DNA from: Branchiostoma floridae
Taxonomy: Eukaryota; Chordata; Leptocardii; Amphioxiformes; Branchiostomatidae
Direction: 5' to 3'
Assembly (NCBI RefSeq): GCF_000003815.2
Contig: NC_049991.1
Location: 15,206,202-15,270,201, forward strand
DNA: 64,000 nt
Under the pieces are notes generated by a model that searched no databases, was not told the origin of the DNA, and saw only the letters and a list, made by a program, of their open reading frames with translations. The number at the start of each line of letters is the position of its first letter. Position 1 is the first letter of the stretch. Positions 1-11,900 of this stretch are shown in pieces. The position numbers and the translations under genes were made by a program.

Positions 1-102
1 TAAATCAGCAGCGCGTAGGTAGAAGAGTGAGACCGGGATGCAGACATCGTTAATCAACATGGCGGAGAAGGAGGATAGTTACGATGATAACAGAGCTTAT
101 GG

Positions 103-478
103 TCTACCATAAAGCAACTACTCAAGCAACTGGGTACCATTTTGGAAACTGTCAGACATTTCAGGCAGCATGTACTACATTTTCGTCCGTGACTCTGAGC
201 AGATATATCGAAGAGCAGGTTTTGTACCCTAACTCTGCAATTTGTCCTCACCTTCTTTACAGAACTTGATTGTGCGACAATTGTATTACAGATACAGCAT
301 ATTACATTAATTCACAGCTAGGGTGATCTTCAGCAGATCTAATCAGAGTCACTGACGGAAGGTATTAGATGCTACCTAAATATCTGGCCCTTTTCAAATT
401 CATACCCAGTTACTTGAGTAACTACTGCTACTTGGCGTATTTATCAGTTACCTGGATGTCTAACCATCATCGACATAA
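103..478. repeat. Family D foldback repeat, degenerate
   Basis: The left arm (about 103-215) carries ACTCAAGCAACTGG and then GTCAGACATTTC. The right arm (about 300-478) carries the reverse (CCAGTTACTTGAGTAACT, then GGCGTA and CCTGGATGTCTAA). Other copies are at 6150-6262, 7150-7385, 20515-20615 and 29695-29780. Confidence 0.7.
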
Positions 479-704
479 CTTCTGCTCACTTACGAGTATT
501 CGGAAATAAAATGATACATTCCATAAAGATGGTGCATTTTCTAGGATGATGTGACTCTTTATCTCTCTGTTCTTACGTAGTATATCATCTAAACCGTGAG
601 ACTAATAGATGAATAATGGCATTATCTATGTAATTGTGCATGTCCTATCTAGATATTCTGGCAAGGACTTAAGACACATACATCCCCTTTCGCAAGCTAT
701 GTCA

Positions 705-892
705 GAGCGGCGACCTCACTGCAATCGCGACTTAAACGTTAACGTATCGTTCAACGAATTTCGTAGATAAATTTTGTTGGCACTTTGCGCGTTTATTGTA
801 TTTTCATTTTGGATGATTTTGCAATTATAAAATCAAAATTTGAAATCCAATTTAGGTCGCAGCAGGTTCGCCACCCTGGTGGAACTGCAAAG
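705..892. mobile_element. Family A MITE
   Basis: Begins GGCGACCTCACTGCAATCGC and ends TTTAGGTCGCAGCAGGTTCG near 880. The interior has TCAACGAATTTCGTAGATAA and a degenerate TATTTTCATTTTGGATGAT core. The terminal inverted repeats have the consensus CGACCTCGCTGCGACCTAAA. Confidence 0.75.
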
Positions 893-2637
893 CAACCTCC
901 GGAAGCCATTGTGAGAAAAGAATGTTGCTTCCCGCCAAATCAATACCCGATTCTGGCGTTTACATCGACCGCAGATTAACCCTGACCTTGAAAGCTGTTG
1001 ATGGAATTAAAGACCAATCCGTCAATGTAAGACTTGTTTGTAAAAGAAATTGCTTTAGAATTTCATTACTAGTTGGGTTGATTACTTCTTTATCTTATCA
1101 AGAAATCAATCTTAAGGGTCTTAAGGTAAGATTCTGGTACAAGGTGCTCTTCCTCCAGTATTAGAAACCGTCAGCAAAACGGCTTTATAAAGAAAAGTGA
1201 TACATGAGTGAGGCAAAGTAAAATCTGTATCCACTCATCGTCTCTGCACTTCAGTAAAGGATAATACCTAAGTTTGCATTCATTGTCGTCTTGTCGTCTT
1301 TGATATGATATTCACTTTATCACCCTTAAGTATGGAAATCACTTCATCTTGTATAATGTACTCCGACGTGAACCGTTTATCATGTTACCCTGACGACATT
1401 CCTTATGGTAGATGGGGCCATTCGGGACAGACGCGCTTCCAATTCCCTTATGCTAGATTTTACATTATGTGACCAAGTCCAAATCAAATGTAGGCATCAG
1501 TTAGTATGGATGTTCTTTTCACAAGAATCTTCTAGGCGTGTCATCGTCAAAAAGAGTCATGAACATTTGTCATTTAAGCCCAATCTATTTATGTATACAA
1601 TGAAGATATGCTCTGGTACCTCAAAAACAGGACCATTAAAGAAGGTGTGCCCGTCTTATTGCATCCTTACCAACAACATCTTTATTGAGACGACAAGTAC
1701 AGCGACTTTCGTAAGGTTTACATGTCTAACAACTACTTACAGTACAACTAAACAGGCATATATGGATATCTATAGGTATGAACAAGTCAACATATTGGGT
1801 CTAGCATGTCATTTACACTATTGGTTCTACGGTATAAGCAGTTGTAGATATATGTACCTACTTGCACACAGTGAGGGTTATCGCCTCCCAGAATGTAGTT
1901 GAATTTATCTATCGAACAGAGAGTATCCAATTCTTTAGAGCGCTTGACCATCGTATTCAACTCATCATTAACAGCATCTACTTCATTAGGTCAGGTCAAT
2001 GTTTGCATAATCGGATCACCGCAGGTCAAATCGTCCAATTGAAAACGGCAAATCATATTTGTACATCCACTCACGGACGATGATGTGTTCATGATGATGT
2101 AGCCCCAGGATGTAATAATGAACTGTCAAAGATGTTCTCTGTAAGGTAGAGTCTGCCTCGGGTGTTATCATGCCCACACGCACGCAGTCTATCTTATCAT
2201 CTCTGAGCAATACAACTTATGGATAGCTTGTGCTTGAATACTGAAAATCCATATGACACTAAAAGGCACTTTCTTGGACTTATTATCGAAGGGAAGAGTG
2301 AATATGAAATTGATAACAGAGACAGCACTAGTTTGAATGTAGCACATCAAGATACGGGGGAAAATGTTCCTTAATTATGAACAAGTTGAGGAAATCACAC
2401 AAACGTGAAAAATGATGGCGAATCAAACATTTTATCGCTGGTGATTTTTATGTAAAGAAAAGAGATTTGTTAGAATACAAAAAGTGAAAAAATTTCCATA
2501 TCATTTTCCTGAAGCAGCATCGCCGTATTGTAGTATTTATTGGCTGCTACAAAGGGATAGTTGGGCTACTGAATATATTTGTTTTCCTTTGGCGAATAAC
2601 GGAATTATCAGGGGGCCCATTGCCATTTTTCTTATAC

Positions 2638-2812
2638 CTCCGTTCCACTAGAGCGGCTACCTCGCTGTGACCCTGGATTTGACAGATCACTCAACGAATT
2701 TATGAGATAAAAAACAAATCTTCATACTGTCTGTGAGTTCTTTTCAGTCATACTTTCATAACATTTTTACGTCAAGGGTTAAACAAATCGCCGTCTAGTA
2801 GGAATGGGTGCC
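2638..2812. mobile_element. Family A MITE
   Basis: Starts CCTCCGTTCCACTAGAGCGG and ends GCCGTCTAGTAGGAATGGG, with the family interior (CTCAACGAATTTATGAGAT, CTTTTCAGTCATACTTTCAT). The right terminal repeat is partly lost. Confidence 0.75.
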
Positions 2813-3339
2813 TCGAGCGGCAGGCCAAGACGGTCAGAAATCAATGCCAACACCGGCCGGCGGCGGACACAGATGTAGCGTTAAAGTATCAATAGTTGAT
2901 GGGACTGGCCATGCAGAGCGCGCGAAGTACACTGTACCTGAGACGGGGAATTAAGTGTAGCACTTTAGGTACATGAAGTAAGCACCTAATCTCTACAACA
3001 GTCCTGCAGGGGCAGGAAAACGATAGAACATGCCCAAAATAAGCAGGATAATTTGTCAGAAAAGTTACCCAGCGTACTTGACCTTCTCCGGCAGTCTCCA
3101 TCAGGATTTGCCTCGTCTGGCGAACTCACTACTCAGTCTGCTCTGGGAAATCTCTACCATCTAGTCTCCAGACAGGCGCAAAGAGGTTCAGAATCAAAAG
3201 CCGTGGATAGTATTCTATAATGCGGATTACATTTACATCTGTTTTATCAGTACGTCACCATAAAATGCTTCCGTAAAATGCTGTCGATATCGTAAAGGGC
3301 AACGTCTCTCCACATAATAGGCATGGATGTATCAGGTAG

Positions 3340-3640
3340 GGCTAGGGATGTCCTTGTAGCTCAACTGGTTGCAGCCTCATACACTCACATGAGCCCCTGG
3401 CTCCAATTAGTTGGTAATTGGGAGCTTCCGGTTCAATCATGGGAAGGGCATCTCGGCTGGAACTGCACTTGTCTTTCGGAAATGGGGTTTCCGTGTTCGA
3501 GGAGGTGCCTCTGGCTTTGTAAAAAATATAGCCCGCTGCTGAAACAACCTGCTGATTTACGACTGTTTGCCAGTAGGCACTATAAGGGTCTGAACGTCTT
3601 ATGGCCGCAACTGGGGCAATTACTGCCGTATTAAGGTCAC
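3340..3640 (+). mobile_element. tRNA-derived SINE (family 3)
   Basis: The head has a box-A-like GTAGCTCAACTGGTTGCAGC and box-B-like CCGGTTCAATCATGG. The body GCATCTCGGCTGGAACTGCA and TGTAAAAAATATAGCCCGC matches 39052-39240. Confidence 0.65.
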
Positions 3641-4654
3641 CTGAGTGGCAAAGAATGGCAGCTCGCTCCTGATTCTTATGATTTAGCCCCACCTGTTGTA
3701 AGCTCCTCACAATTCAGCCCCTGGCTGTGATGAGAGAGTAGTCAGACCACTCAATAACGAAGCGAACGAACACGGTAGGACTACAACGTCATTCTAGCCA
3801 TGAGCGTACGATGTGCCAGTCAAGGCCAATGCTAATTACAACGGAGACATCTAGCAGAGGATCCATCAGGTTTCAAACGTAATTAAAAGTCGCAGGTACC
3901 GGAGTATGAAGCTGAAACAAGCCTACGTGAGCGGATTTCAATAAACGGCAGTTAAAACGTGGTCGATGAGCGAGGAGATATTCCCGGTGAATATTGTTTG
4001 CACGGCGACCTGCAGGTCATATCTCTTGATGGCTGTTGAATTTTGATGATGTCAGCTGTGCAGGCTAGATTTATGTTCACCGTTAGGCCACAGCAAGTAC
4101 ATTTTATGGATGACATCCTCTGCAGACTGCAAAAATACTGAGATAGGGTGAAAAAAACAAGATGGTTAAAAAAAAACAAGATGGAAAATTTTCAAAATAG
4201 ACACCATAATTTAGATGTTGTAACAAGAATTTCTGAAGTGAAAAATAAGGCATCACAACCAACAAGGCATCCATTCCTGTATTCAAGAAGTGCACTAGTG
4301 TAGTAAAAGTGACACAAGTGTGGTAGACTGGTATCAATAACCATGTTGGCAACTACACCTATGGCTTTGCATATTGGTGCCTTTATTACAACTATCCAGC
4401 AAGTTTCATTTCTGCAACTACCGTCAATGCTACCTCTCTAGTGTCAATTCTACATGCAATTATTAGGTTACAACTCAACCTTTTTGCCATTTACCATCCC
4501 TGAAGATGGTAAATGGGTAAAAACCCGGCCTTACGGGTTCCTTCCTAATATGATTTGGTGCAGCAGGCTAGGACGGTGATGAATGTCGGGAAGATTTTGC
4601 AAGCAGCTTTATGAATTTTTTCAGCAGTTTTGTATTTGTTTAATTTCTATATGA

Positions 4655-4850
4655 CCTAAATGGTCCCGGGTTCAAATCCAGTCATGTCACCGACCTCCCT
4701 CACACCACCCATTTGTAGAAATGGGTACCTGACAACGGTCAGGGAAGTAAAAGGTGGCGGAAGGAATGGGTTGGGATCCGCCTTCCAATTCCATGTCCGA
4801 GACTCAGATGATAACAGCCTGCTACCATTATTGCCTTTACATTTTGTCCA
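4655..4850 (+). mobile_element. SINE (family 2), truncated
   Basis: Box-B-like GGGTTCAAATCC, then AAATGGGTACCTGACAACGG and CAGATGATAACAGCCTGCT. The order and body match 57262-57510 on the same strand. Confidence 0.55.
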
Positions 4851-6149
4851 TCTGTTCTTTGTACATGTACGTGGCACTGTCAAAATATGTTCCTAACTTG
4901 ACTGTTTTAAAGCAAATAAATATACTAGTAACAAGGAAAAAACGTGTGTGTTCTTGCTCTATTTTAAAGAAATATCCTGCCATTGCCTTCACGGGAAGTC
5001 ACTGGAACGACAATATCTACATGTGCGATGGCTTCATGATTATAAATTTTCACGGTAGTAAACTTACGGTTATTGCCTCTTCCTACAAAACAATAACTTG
5101 CCGCGCGAAAATAAACTGCACTTAGAATTGGAACCATTTATGAGTATGATAATGATAGACTCCCGTTATGTTTTACAACATAAAGGTGAATGGGCAGCTC
5201 ACAAGCTAAAAAGATGCTGACATACTCCACCATGTATATGTGAAACCTGACAATTTTTGAAGTGACAATTTTGATGTTCCGGATGTCTAAAAATAGCAAT
5301 AGTAACCACAATGCTCTGCTTATATGATGTCACAAACTATCCTATCAAAATTAGGAGTTTACATAAAACCCATAAATATGTACCAACGTTTACTACTCCC
5401 AATCGTCACTACGCTGAAGAGATCTGAATGAGGCGTGAGATTTGCTATAGAGTATAGATACATCTAACGCTATCATCTTAAACAGGGTACTGGTATTTAG
5501 AGATATCAAATCGACGGAAGGCGGTTTTAAACTGCAGCATTTTGAAAATATTGCAATTCGAAACCACGATTGGTCGACTTGATATCCCTGAATACCCTGT
5601 TTTGCCAAACAACGGATATAGGATACCCCGCGGATAAAGGTGAACTTGCGTTATGTCTAAACTGCCATTAGCCTGAGGATGTCCCTTCGTGTTCTCTGTA
5701 CTCGCCAAATTGCTGACGAAAGCACATCCCAGTGCCTTAAGGATCCTTACACATCCTCCAGAAGGAGAAAGATGGCGACTTGGTCACCTTGGGGGGAGGA
5801 TTAGAATGCCCGAACACAGGTGGAAAATTTATCACGGCATCCCAGAGGTAATGCATCGCGTTGATTTGCCTACTATCCACTTTACACCGATCAAACCTGT
5901 AATACACGTAGTTTTCAGGAAGGAAGCAGCGCGTGCATAACACAAACGGCGCAGCCATGGGCGTATAGTCCTTCATATATCCCAGTAAGGATTTATATCC
6001 TGATTGATTTTGTCTCACTAGAAAATACGGCATGATCTGTGATCTGCTTAGTGATGCTCGACTGTGATCGTTAACGTTGTGGTGTTCATGCGATTTGTCC
6101 TACACAACATGACATCCACTGTAATCGGCATAACAAGGCCCGTGAAGCT

Positions 6150-6262
6150 TGCGAAATAGCAGTTACTCAAGCAACTGGATATGATTTTGGAAACGGTCAG
6201 ACGTTTCAGACAGCATTCACTATTTTTCGTCAGTAACACTGAGGAGATCTTGTTGAACAGCA
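6150..6262 (+). repeat. Family D repeat, one arm
   Basis: Contains AGCAGTTACTCAAGCAACTG, then GGTCAGACGTTTCAGACAG and a GTCAGTAACACTGAGGAGAT end. It is closely similar to the left arm at 103-215 and to 7190-7252. Confidence 0.7.
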
Positions 6263-7149
6263 GGTTCTATACAGCGTAATATAACGTTTCAACAGCGTAA
6301 TATAACTTCACTCAACGAGGGAGCGCGAATGGCACATGTACATGTAGGGTCTTCAACGTTAACCAATTACACCATCCCGAACCCTGAAGATGCACGGAAA
6401 ATGTCTAACTGCCATCAAAAAGATCAAATAAGCATACATGTTAAACCCAGGACATTCCAAAATGCACAGATATACATCACGTGTATAAAAGCGCGTATAA
6501 AAGTACTGCCCCAAAGTCACAAACGCCCATTATTGTGCACATTTTCCACCGTCTGCTGCACAACTTGGTGTCCTTCGTGATATTATGTCATTTTGTATCT
6601 CTCGATTTGAGAGAAAACGTTCACTTAACATGGCTACTGTTTGAACTTATTCTAAAAAAAGGAAAAAGAATTTTATAACACCTGTTTTGTCCCCCCTTAA
6701 TGTAAGGACATGCAATGTTGAGAAATGGAAAAAGAATCATTTGAACCGAAAAGTACAAAAATTCCAAGCTATTTGAAAGAATCATCTAACCTGAAAATGA
6801 CTACTGGTATCAACGTGTCGTTGACTAAAGGATAGGACATTAAGGAATGAAATATGTGCTTATACTACATAGACACACTACTTTTCATGTGTTATATCCT
6901 TAAGCTTTGATTCACTTTGTTGCCTGTATTCATATATGTACTGGCTTTAAAAACGCCTATAAAGTATGGTTGGTGGTACCAGTTATAAGGCCACTAACCT
7001 TTATGAGGAAGGAGTATGATGATTAAAAGCCGGTAAAAATAGACACACTTAGTCTTTCTGCACAGCACAGTCAGCAGTAAAAGCATTTATGGAATATCTT
7101 ATTAATCCATAACCCAATTTGTAGAAGGGCAGATTTTTAGTGTGCCTCG

Positions 7150-7385
7150 ATGAAGTTTACACATCCAGGTAATAAGATACGCCCAAAATCAGTTACTCAA
7201 GTAACTGGATATGATTTTTAGAAATGGTCAGACGTTTTAGACAGCCATCCGGAGACATCCCTGCTGGAGCAAGATGTCTTCAGTGTTACTGACGACAGAC
7301 ACCGGATGGTTGTCTAAAACATCTGACTGTTTCCAAAAATCATATCCAGTTGCTTGAGTAACTGCTTTTTGGCGTACCAGATTTA
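7150..7385. repeat. Family D long hairpin, best-preserved copy
   Basis: 7190-7252 and 7302-7364 form two arms of about 63 bp that are near-perfect reverse complements (ends CAGTTACTCAAG / CTTGAGTAACTG). The region between and beside the arms includes CTGACGA, a short stem and AAAAC. The left flank carries the family's GATGAAGTTTACACATCCAG lead-in. Confidence 0.8.
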
Positions 7386-7533
7386 GTATATTCCGCTCCG
7401 ATATGGAAATGTTGATTTAGAAGCAGGGGAAACTGATGTGGCGCCACGGAGACAACCCAGACTACAACACCTTGATTATGATCGAGAGTCAAGACATCAA
7501 CTGTCATTACATCATAACAGCGCTGATTTTCAG

Positions 7534-7862
7534 CCGGAAAGTATGAGGCGCTTTTGAGGCAATTCTGTCATTCAAGTGCCCATGGGCCAAACTGCTGTGT
7601 TTTAAAAACTGTCAGTCGGAAAATGCTCAAGGCGCGTTTGAGGCAATTTTGTAATTCAAGTACCTACATGTATGGGCGAAACTGTTGTGTTTTAAAAACT
7701 GTCAGTCGGAAAATGAGGCACTTTTGAGGCGATTGTGCCATTCAAGTACCCATGGGCCAAACTGCTGTGTTTTAAAATCTATTTGTCGGAAAATGAGGCA
7801 CTTTTGATGCAAGTCTGTAATTTAAGTGCCTATGGGCCAAACTGTTGTGTTTTAAAAAGTAT
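7534..7862 (+). repeat. Minisatellite, four units of about 80-90 bp
   Basis: Units share TCGGAAAATGAGGCACTTTT, ATTCAAGTACCCATGGGCCA and AACTGCTGTGTTTTAAAA. Unit starts near 7535, 7617, 7707 and 7787. Confidence 0.9.
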
Positions 7863-8005
7863 CCAGAAGAACAAAACAAATACATGAGGTAGATTTTGTG
7901 CCCATTGCTATCTGACAGGCAACAAAGTAATGGGTTATAGTGAAATAAAGGAAAGGTAGGATCAGAAATAGTAGAGTAGCTATAAATCAATAGAATATCA
8001 ATCAA

Positions 8006-8035
8006 TCAATCGATCTATCTATCCATCTATCCATC
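8006..8035 (+). repeat. Tetranucleotide microsatellite
   Basis: ATCA units followed by ATCT/ATCC units (ATCAATCAATC, then CTATCTATCCATCTATCC). A purine-rich GAGA run lies at about 8145-8170. Confidence 0.9.
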
Positions 8036-8693
8036 TGAATTTAAAAAAACTCTTTCTACAATTGCAAAACCACAGCTTTATTTTCACTGACGTTTTGGTG
8101 ACCGTATTTACATATACACAATCACTGACGGTGAAAATAGAGAGAAGGGGAGAGAGAGAAAGAGAGAGATTTAATACAATGCGGTTTGTTACGCCTCACA
8201 TTATCAGCCAAAGTAATAAAAAAACATCCAATAAAGAAAGGAGCAAAAATATCACATCCAGCCCAAAGAAATCACCTTGCTAATCAAAATACAGGAAGGT
8301 AGCCTGCATAGTATCAGTATGAAGCCAGCTAAGTTATTGATTCCAGAAGTTATTGACCCCGACTCGTCCTGCTGTGATAAAACCCAGAATTGTGACAGGA
8401 CAGCCGTCACGGGATTTGTGGTGACCCTGACGACCATGCTGCAGGAAATGTGTGGGTTCGTGTGCAAACACTGCTATATATGCAGATAGACTACGTGACT
8501 GTCGAAATCTAGCTGATTGGCGCGATTTGCTCGAGGACCAATCGTGGTGTTTAAGCGCGAGAGAACATGAAATGAACAATTCAGCATAATTTTTCTTAGG
8601 CAGGCAACTTATGTTTCTTCTCTATAGACGTTTCCATTTGCTATCTGCTTTCTTTATTAGTGTAAAGTAAACGTGCGCTATCAGTAGAAAGTA

Positions 8694-8737
8694 GAACACT
8701 GATGAAGACAACAGATAGGTTGTCGAAACGTCTGTTG
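8694..8737 (+). ncRNA. Hammerhead-like hairpin, best copy
   Basis: CTGATGA (8699-8705), one extra A, a perfect 6-bp stem GACAAC/GTTGTC with loop AGATAG, then GAAAC and GTC. AACA (8695-8698) can pair with TGTT (8733-8736) as stem I. The core matches the hammerhead pattern except for the extra A, and stem III is minimal. A ribozyme role is inference. Confidence 0.4.
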
Positions 8738-8891
8738 AGAGAAAAATAAAGTTATTTACCTATGAGAATTCTTCGAAACTACGTTGATTCATGAATTGTT
8801 GAATTTTACAATGGGCAATATTTTTGCTTTATCATATGTAGTAATGACAAGAGAATGACATGTGTTCTAATGAAATATTTCCTTCCCACAG

Positions 8892-8969
8892 ATGCCAAGA
8901 AGTGCAAGAGGATTGACTGGTTTCCCGACGATTTTGAATTTGACAGACATTCTACGGAGTTCATACTAC
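8892..8969 (+). CDS. TARP coding exon (second in the expected gene), end of extracellular loop 1
   Basis: A 78-bp exon preceded by a good acceptor (ttccttcccacag) and followed by the donor gtgagt. It is open in two frames, but only the frame entered with two bases of a split codon gives AKKCKRIDWFPDDFEFDR, which matches the TARP pattern C-x-x-I-D-x-F-P-[ED]-D. The exon ends one base into a codon and fits the phase of the exon at 20871. It is too short to be found by an ORF scan. Confidence 0.9.
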
Positions 8970-11900
8970 GTGAGTATTACACGTACTTCTAGCAGCACAT
9001 GCTTCGAGGCATAGCCTGAGTGACTGTTTGACACGTGTCATTCGAATTACAGTTAGCTATACTAACGGTATATGTATATAACGCTACATATGTGTAATTG
9101 GGTAATATCTGTATAGTCTGACAAGTATTTACTTTTATATATTATGTGATGAAAATTTATTAGTTGATATGTAAATGAGGCGACAACAAATTTTAGATAG
9201 TCTAATTGGAGACAAAAAAGCTAATGAGCCAGTTAGCTCTTGTTGTTTGAGTACAGGAAATAATGTTGTCTCGCTGCGGGTATGGTAGGGCAAGGTTAGC
9301 TTCTACCAGGCTCCGCAGCAGGTTGCTGGAAAAATAGTAGAAATTGGCAGATAAGACAGAAAACACGCCAGAGGAGTTAGATGGGCGAGGAGAACAGATT
9401 GCGACCTAGGGTCTAACTTCTCTGGCGTGTTTTCTGTCTTATTTGGCCAATTTCTACTAATTTCCAGTGACCTGTGGAGCCTGGTAGAGGCTAGGGCAGG
9501 GTCTCAACTACAACGTAGGCCTCCTTTCTTGTTGAAAGTGGGGTTTTACCGTCTCTCACATATTGCCTTTAGATGCAATATATAGGCAAAGGCATTCTCA
9601 GAGAGAATGTACCACAGAGACTATATAGTCTATAAAGGAGTGAATGTAATGCAGAGATACTATATATGATAGAAGCAATATGTAGAAGCAATATATAACA
9701 GGAAAAGAGGCATACATGTCGTACTTTCCGGCAGCTTCTATATTGTATCATTCTCTAATATGTAATGCGGCAATTCGAGACCACCATTCGGGGACATCTA
9801 ACTGACTGCAAATTCAGCAGAACGACCTAATCCGATGGGGCTATCAATAAAGCTGGTTATTATCATTTCGCATCAATAAAGAAAACTTCACTCCAGGAAT
9901 GGACTGCCATCCAGCTCTAGAGTGTGTGGAAAGCCATTCTACCATTTGTCTCTGAACAGATGATGTTTTACAATCTCAAGGTAGTAAAAATCATCGGTCC
10001 CTTCGGAAGGCTTAGCTCTGCCTGGAAATTACTTTAAAGAAACGCGTGAACGTAAAAGCAATCAGCTGAGATCACGTCACCCGCTTTATGGCTTCGATTT
10101 AACGTCTTCGGGACGTCAGATCATATTTTATCCTTAAGATGGTGATCCGTCATTTCTTTCACACCCATGTGTGTCCCTATCTAATCGCTGACATGTGTAG
10201 TGTTAAATGGCAATGTCTCGTCTTATGTACCGCCGGTTTATACATCAGCAAGTCGTCGCAGTTAAGTAAAGGCTTTATGTCGATGAGACGAACTGTATGT
10301 TTTGACATCAACCCAAAAGTTGCCTAAAGACTTAACGATTAATCCACGAACGCCGCGTTCTATTCAAGGCGCAGATGGATGATGCATGAACAATTCTGTT
10401 CACGTCCGTTTTTCTAAGAAAAGCTCATCCCACATAGTCTGTATGATTTATCACAGGCTAAGGATAACATTGACCCAACACCATTGCCATGGAAGCATGG
10501 CAAAGGAGAAGGTATCTGCTGACGGCTTCGCAAACGACATAGTAATCTCTATACGCCATGGGGCATGTAAAATAGAGCCAGACAAAACCAACATATAAAT
10601 CCCAGAGGCTCTACTTTTACTTTGTTCTGACTTTCATCTTCATTTGTGAGTAACGCAATTTAGTTACCCCGGGATATCAGTTAAGATGTCTTCAGAAAAA
10701 TATTGAGGCGCAGTTGGATCAAACGAAATAGATCCTTGGTTATTTGCAGGCCATAGCACCTTTCACTTGAACGCCATAACACTTGCAATGCTCTGGTGAT
10801 ATTGGTTGTACAGACCTAGTGGTGCCAACACCTACTCCATGAAGTTTCTTTGCAGTAAACGCAGAATCCTTTGACTTATATCCTTCCTCAGCCATCGCCA
10901 AATTTGAATCTGTGGCTACCGAGCTGGCAAGATTGATTGTATCAGCGCTGCATTGCCGCGTCCGAGCGGTGATAAGCGAACAAGCGTGAACAAGAAACCG
11001 TCCGTCTGCCGCGTATTCATAAGGCGATAAAAGCCGTTTCCCCAATCGAACGCACCTTCACAGAGTGTCACTTTTTCCTCGCACTGAGTCCAAATAAATG
11101 TCTCTGTTATGAGGCCTATGAGGCAAGCAGGAGGGAGTATGAAGCACTGTGACGCACGTTCCATTATTGATCAGAGCACCGGCTTGTTCTATTTCGGGGT
11201 GTTTAAATCCCACTTAAGCGTCTAGATTGCTACATACACGTCATGACTGATCTACAAGACTATATTCCGCTAATTAGGAGGAATATTTGGACAGGTGATA
11301 AAGCTGAAGGCAATGGCCCAAACGCTTCAGCTTAACACTAAGAACTCAATAACTTACGGCAATAAGATAGTGCTCACCTGCAAATCTTCAGAATCCACTC
11401 TAAAGCTTCTAGATAAAACACACGGACAAAAACCTGTTGTCTACCAAGAACAATATAGAGAAGTGCTGTATTACAAACCCTCGGGAGTATTCATTTCATA
11501 ATCATCTAGGAAATGGGGCAGCTTCATTGAGACAAAGAGGAGGCACAAGAGTTTGAACTTCAAAGAATGATGCCGTTCAGAGCTCACACTAGATAATTTC
11601 TCCAATTGGCCACGTTACACGCAACCGCAGCCTTCACATAATCAAGTTTACATAAGTCATTGACCTGATTAACGGAGCATTACTGTGTGTTGCAATTCGT
11701 AGTGAAAAGATTAGACGAGAAAATTCAAAATGGCGGTCAATGGCGTTCACCATATTAGTGGAACTCAACGAGAGACTGAACAATTCAGCCTCTCGTTTAC
11801 AAAGGTGTATTTGTGGATTGGAACTGGGAGTATTTTTGCGTCCCAAAAATACAGTTCGGGAAAGAACAGAACATTCTCTTCAAAGTTGGTTCAAATCTTC

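Larger units (their letters stand above)
1..8891. other. Region upstream of, or first intron of, the TARP gene; no supported gene
   Basis: I found no exon here. I looked for TARP exon 1 features (TM1, GLW motif, paired cysteines) on the plus strand without success. The longest open frame (1405-1902 plus, 165 codons) has no recognisable domain and ordinary intergenic composition. Repeats listed separately fill parts of it. Stretches 900-2600, 3720-4650, 4900-6140 and 6270-7140 show nothing that I can name. Confidence 0.6.

Noticed and set aside
1405-1902. 165-codon open frame, plus strand
   Set aside because: No domain, no splice or conservation evidence, biased composition; likely chance.
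7534-7862. CRISPR-like array
   Set aside because: Units are contiguous and diverge throughout, with no constant repeat and variable spacer pattern; it is a eukaryotic minisatellite.
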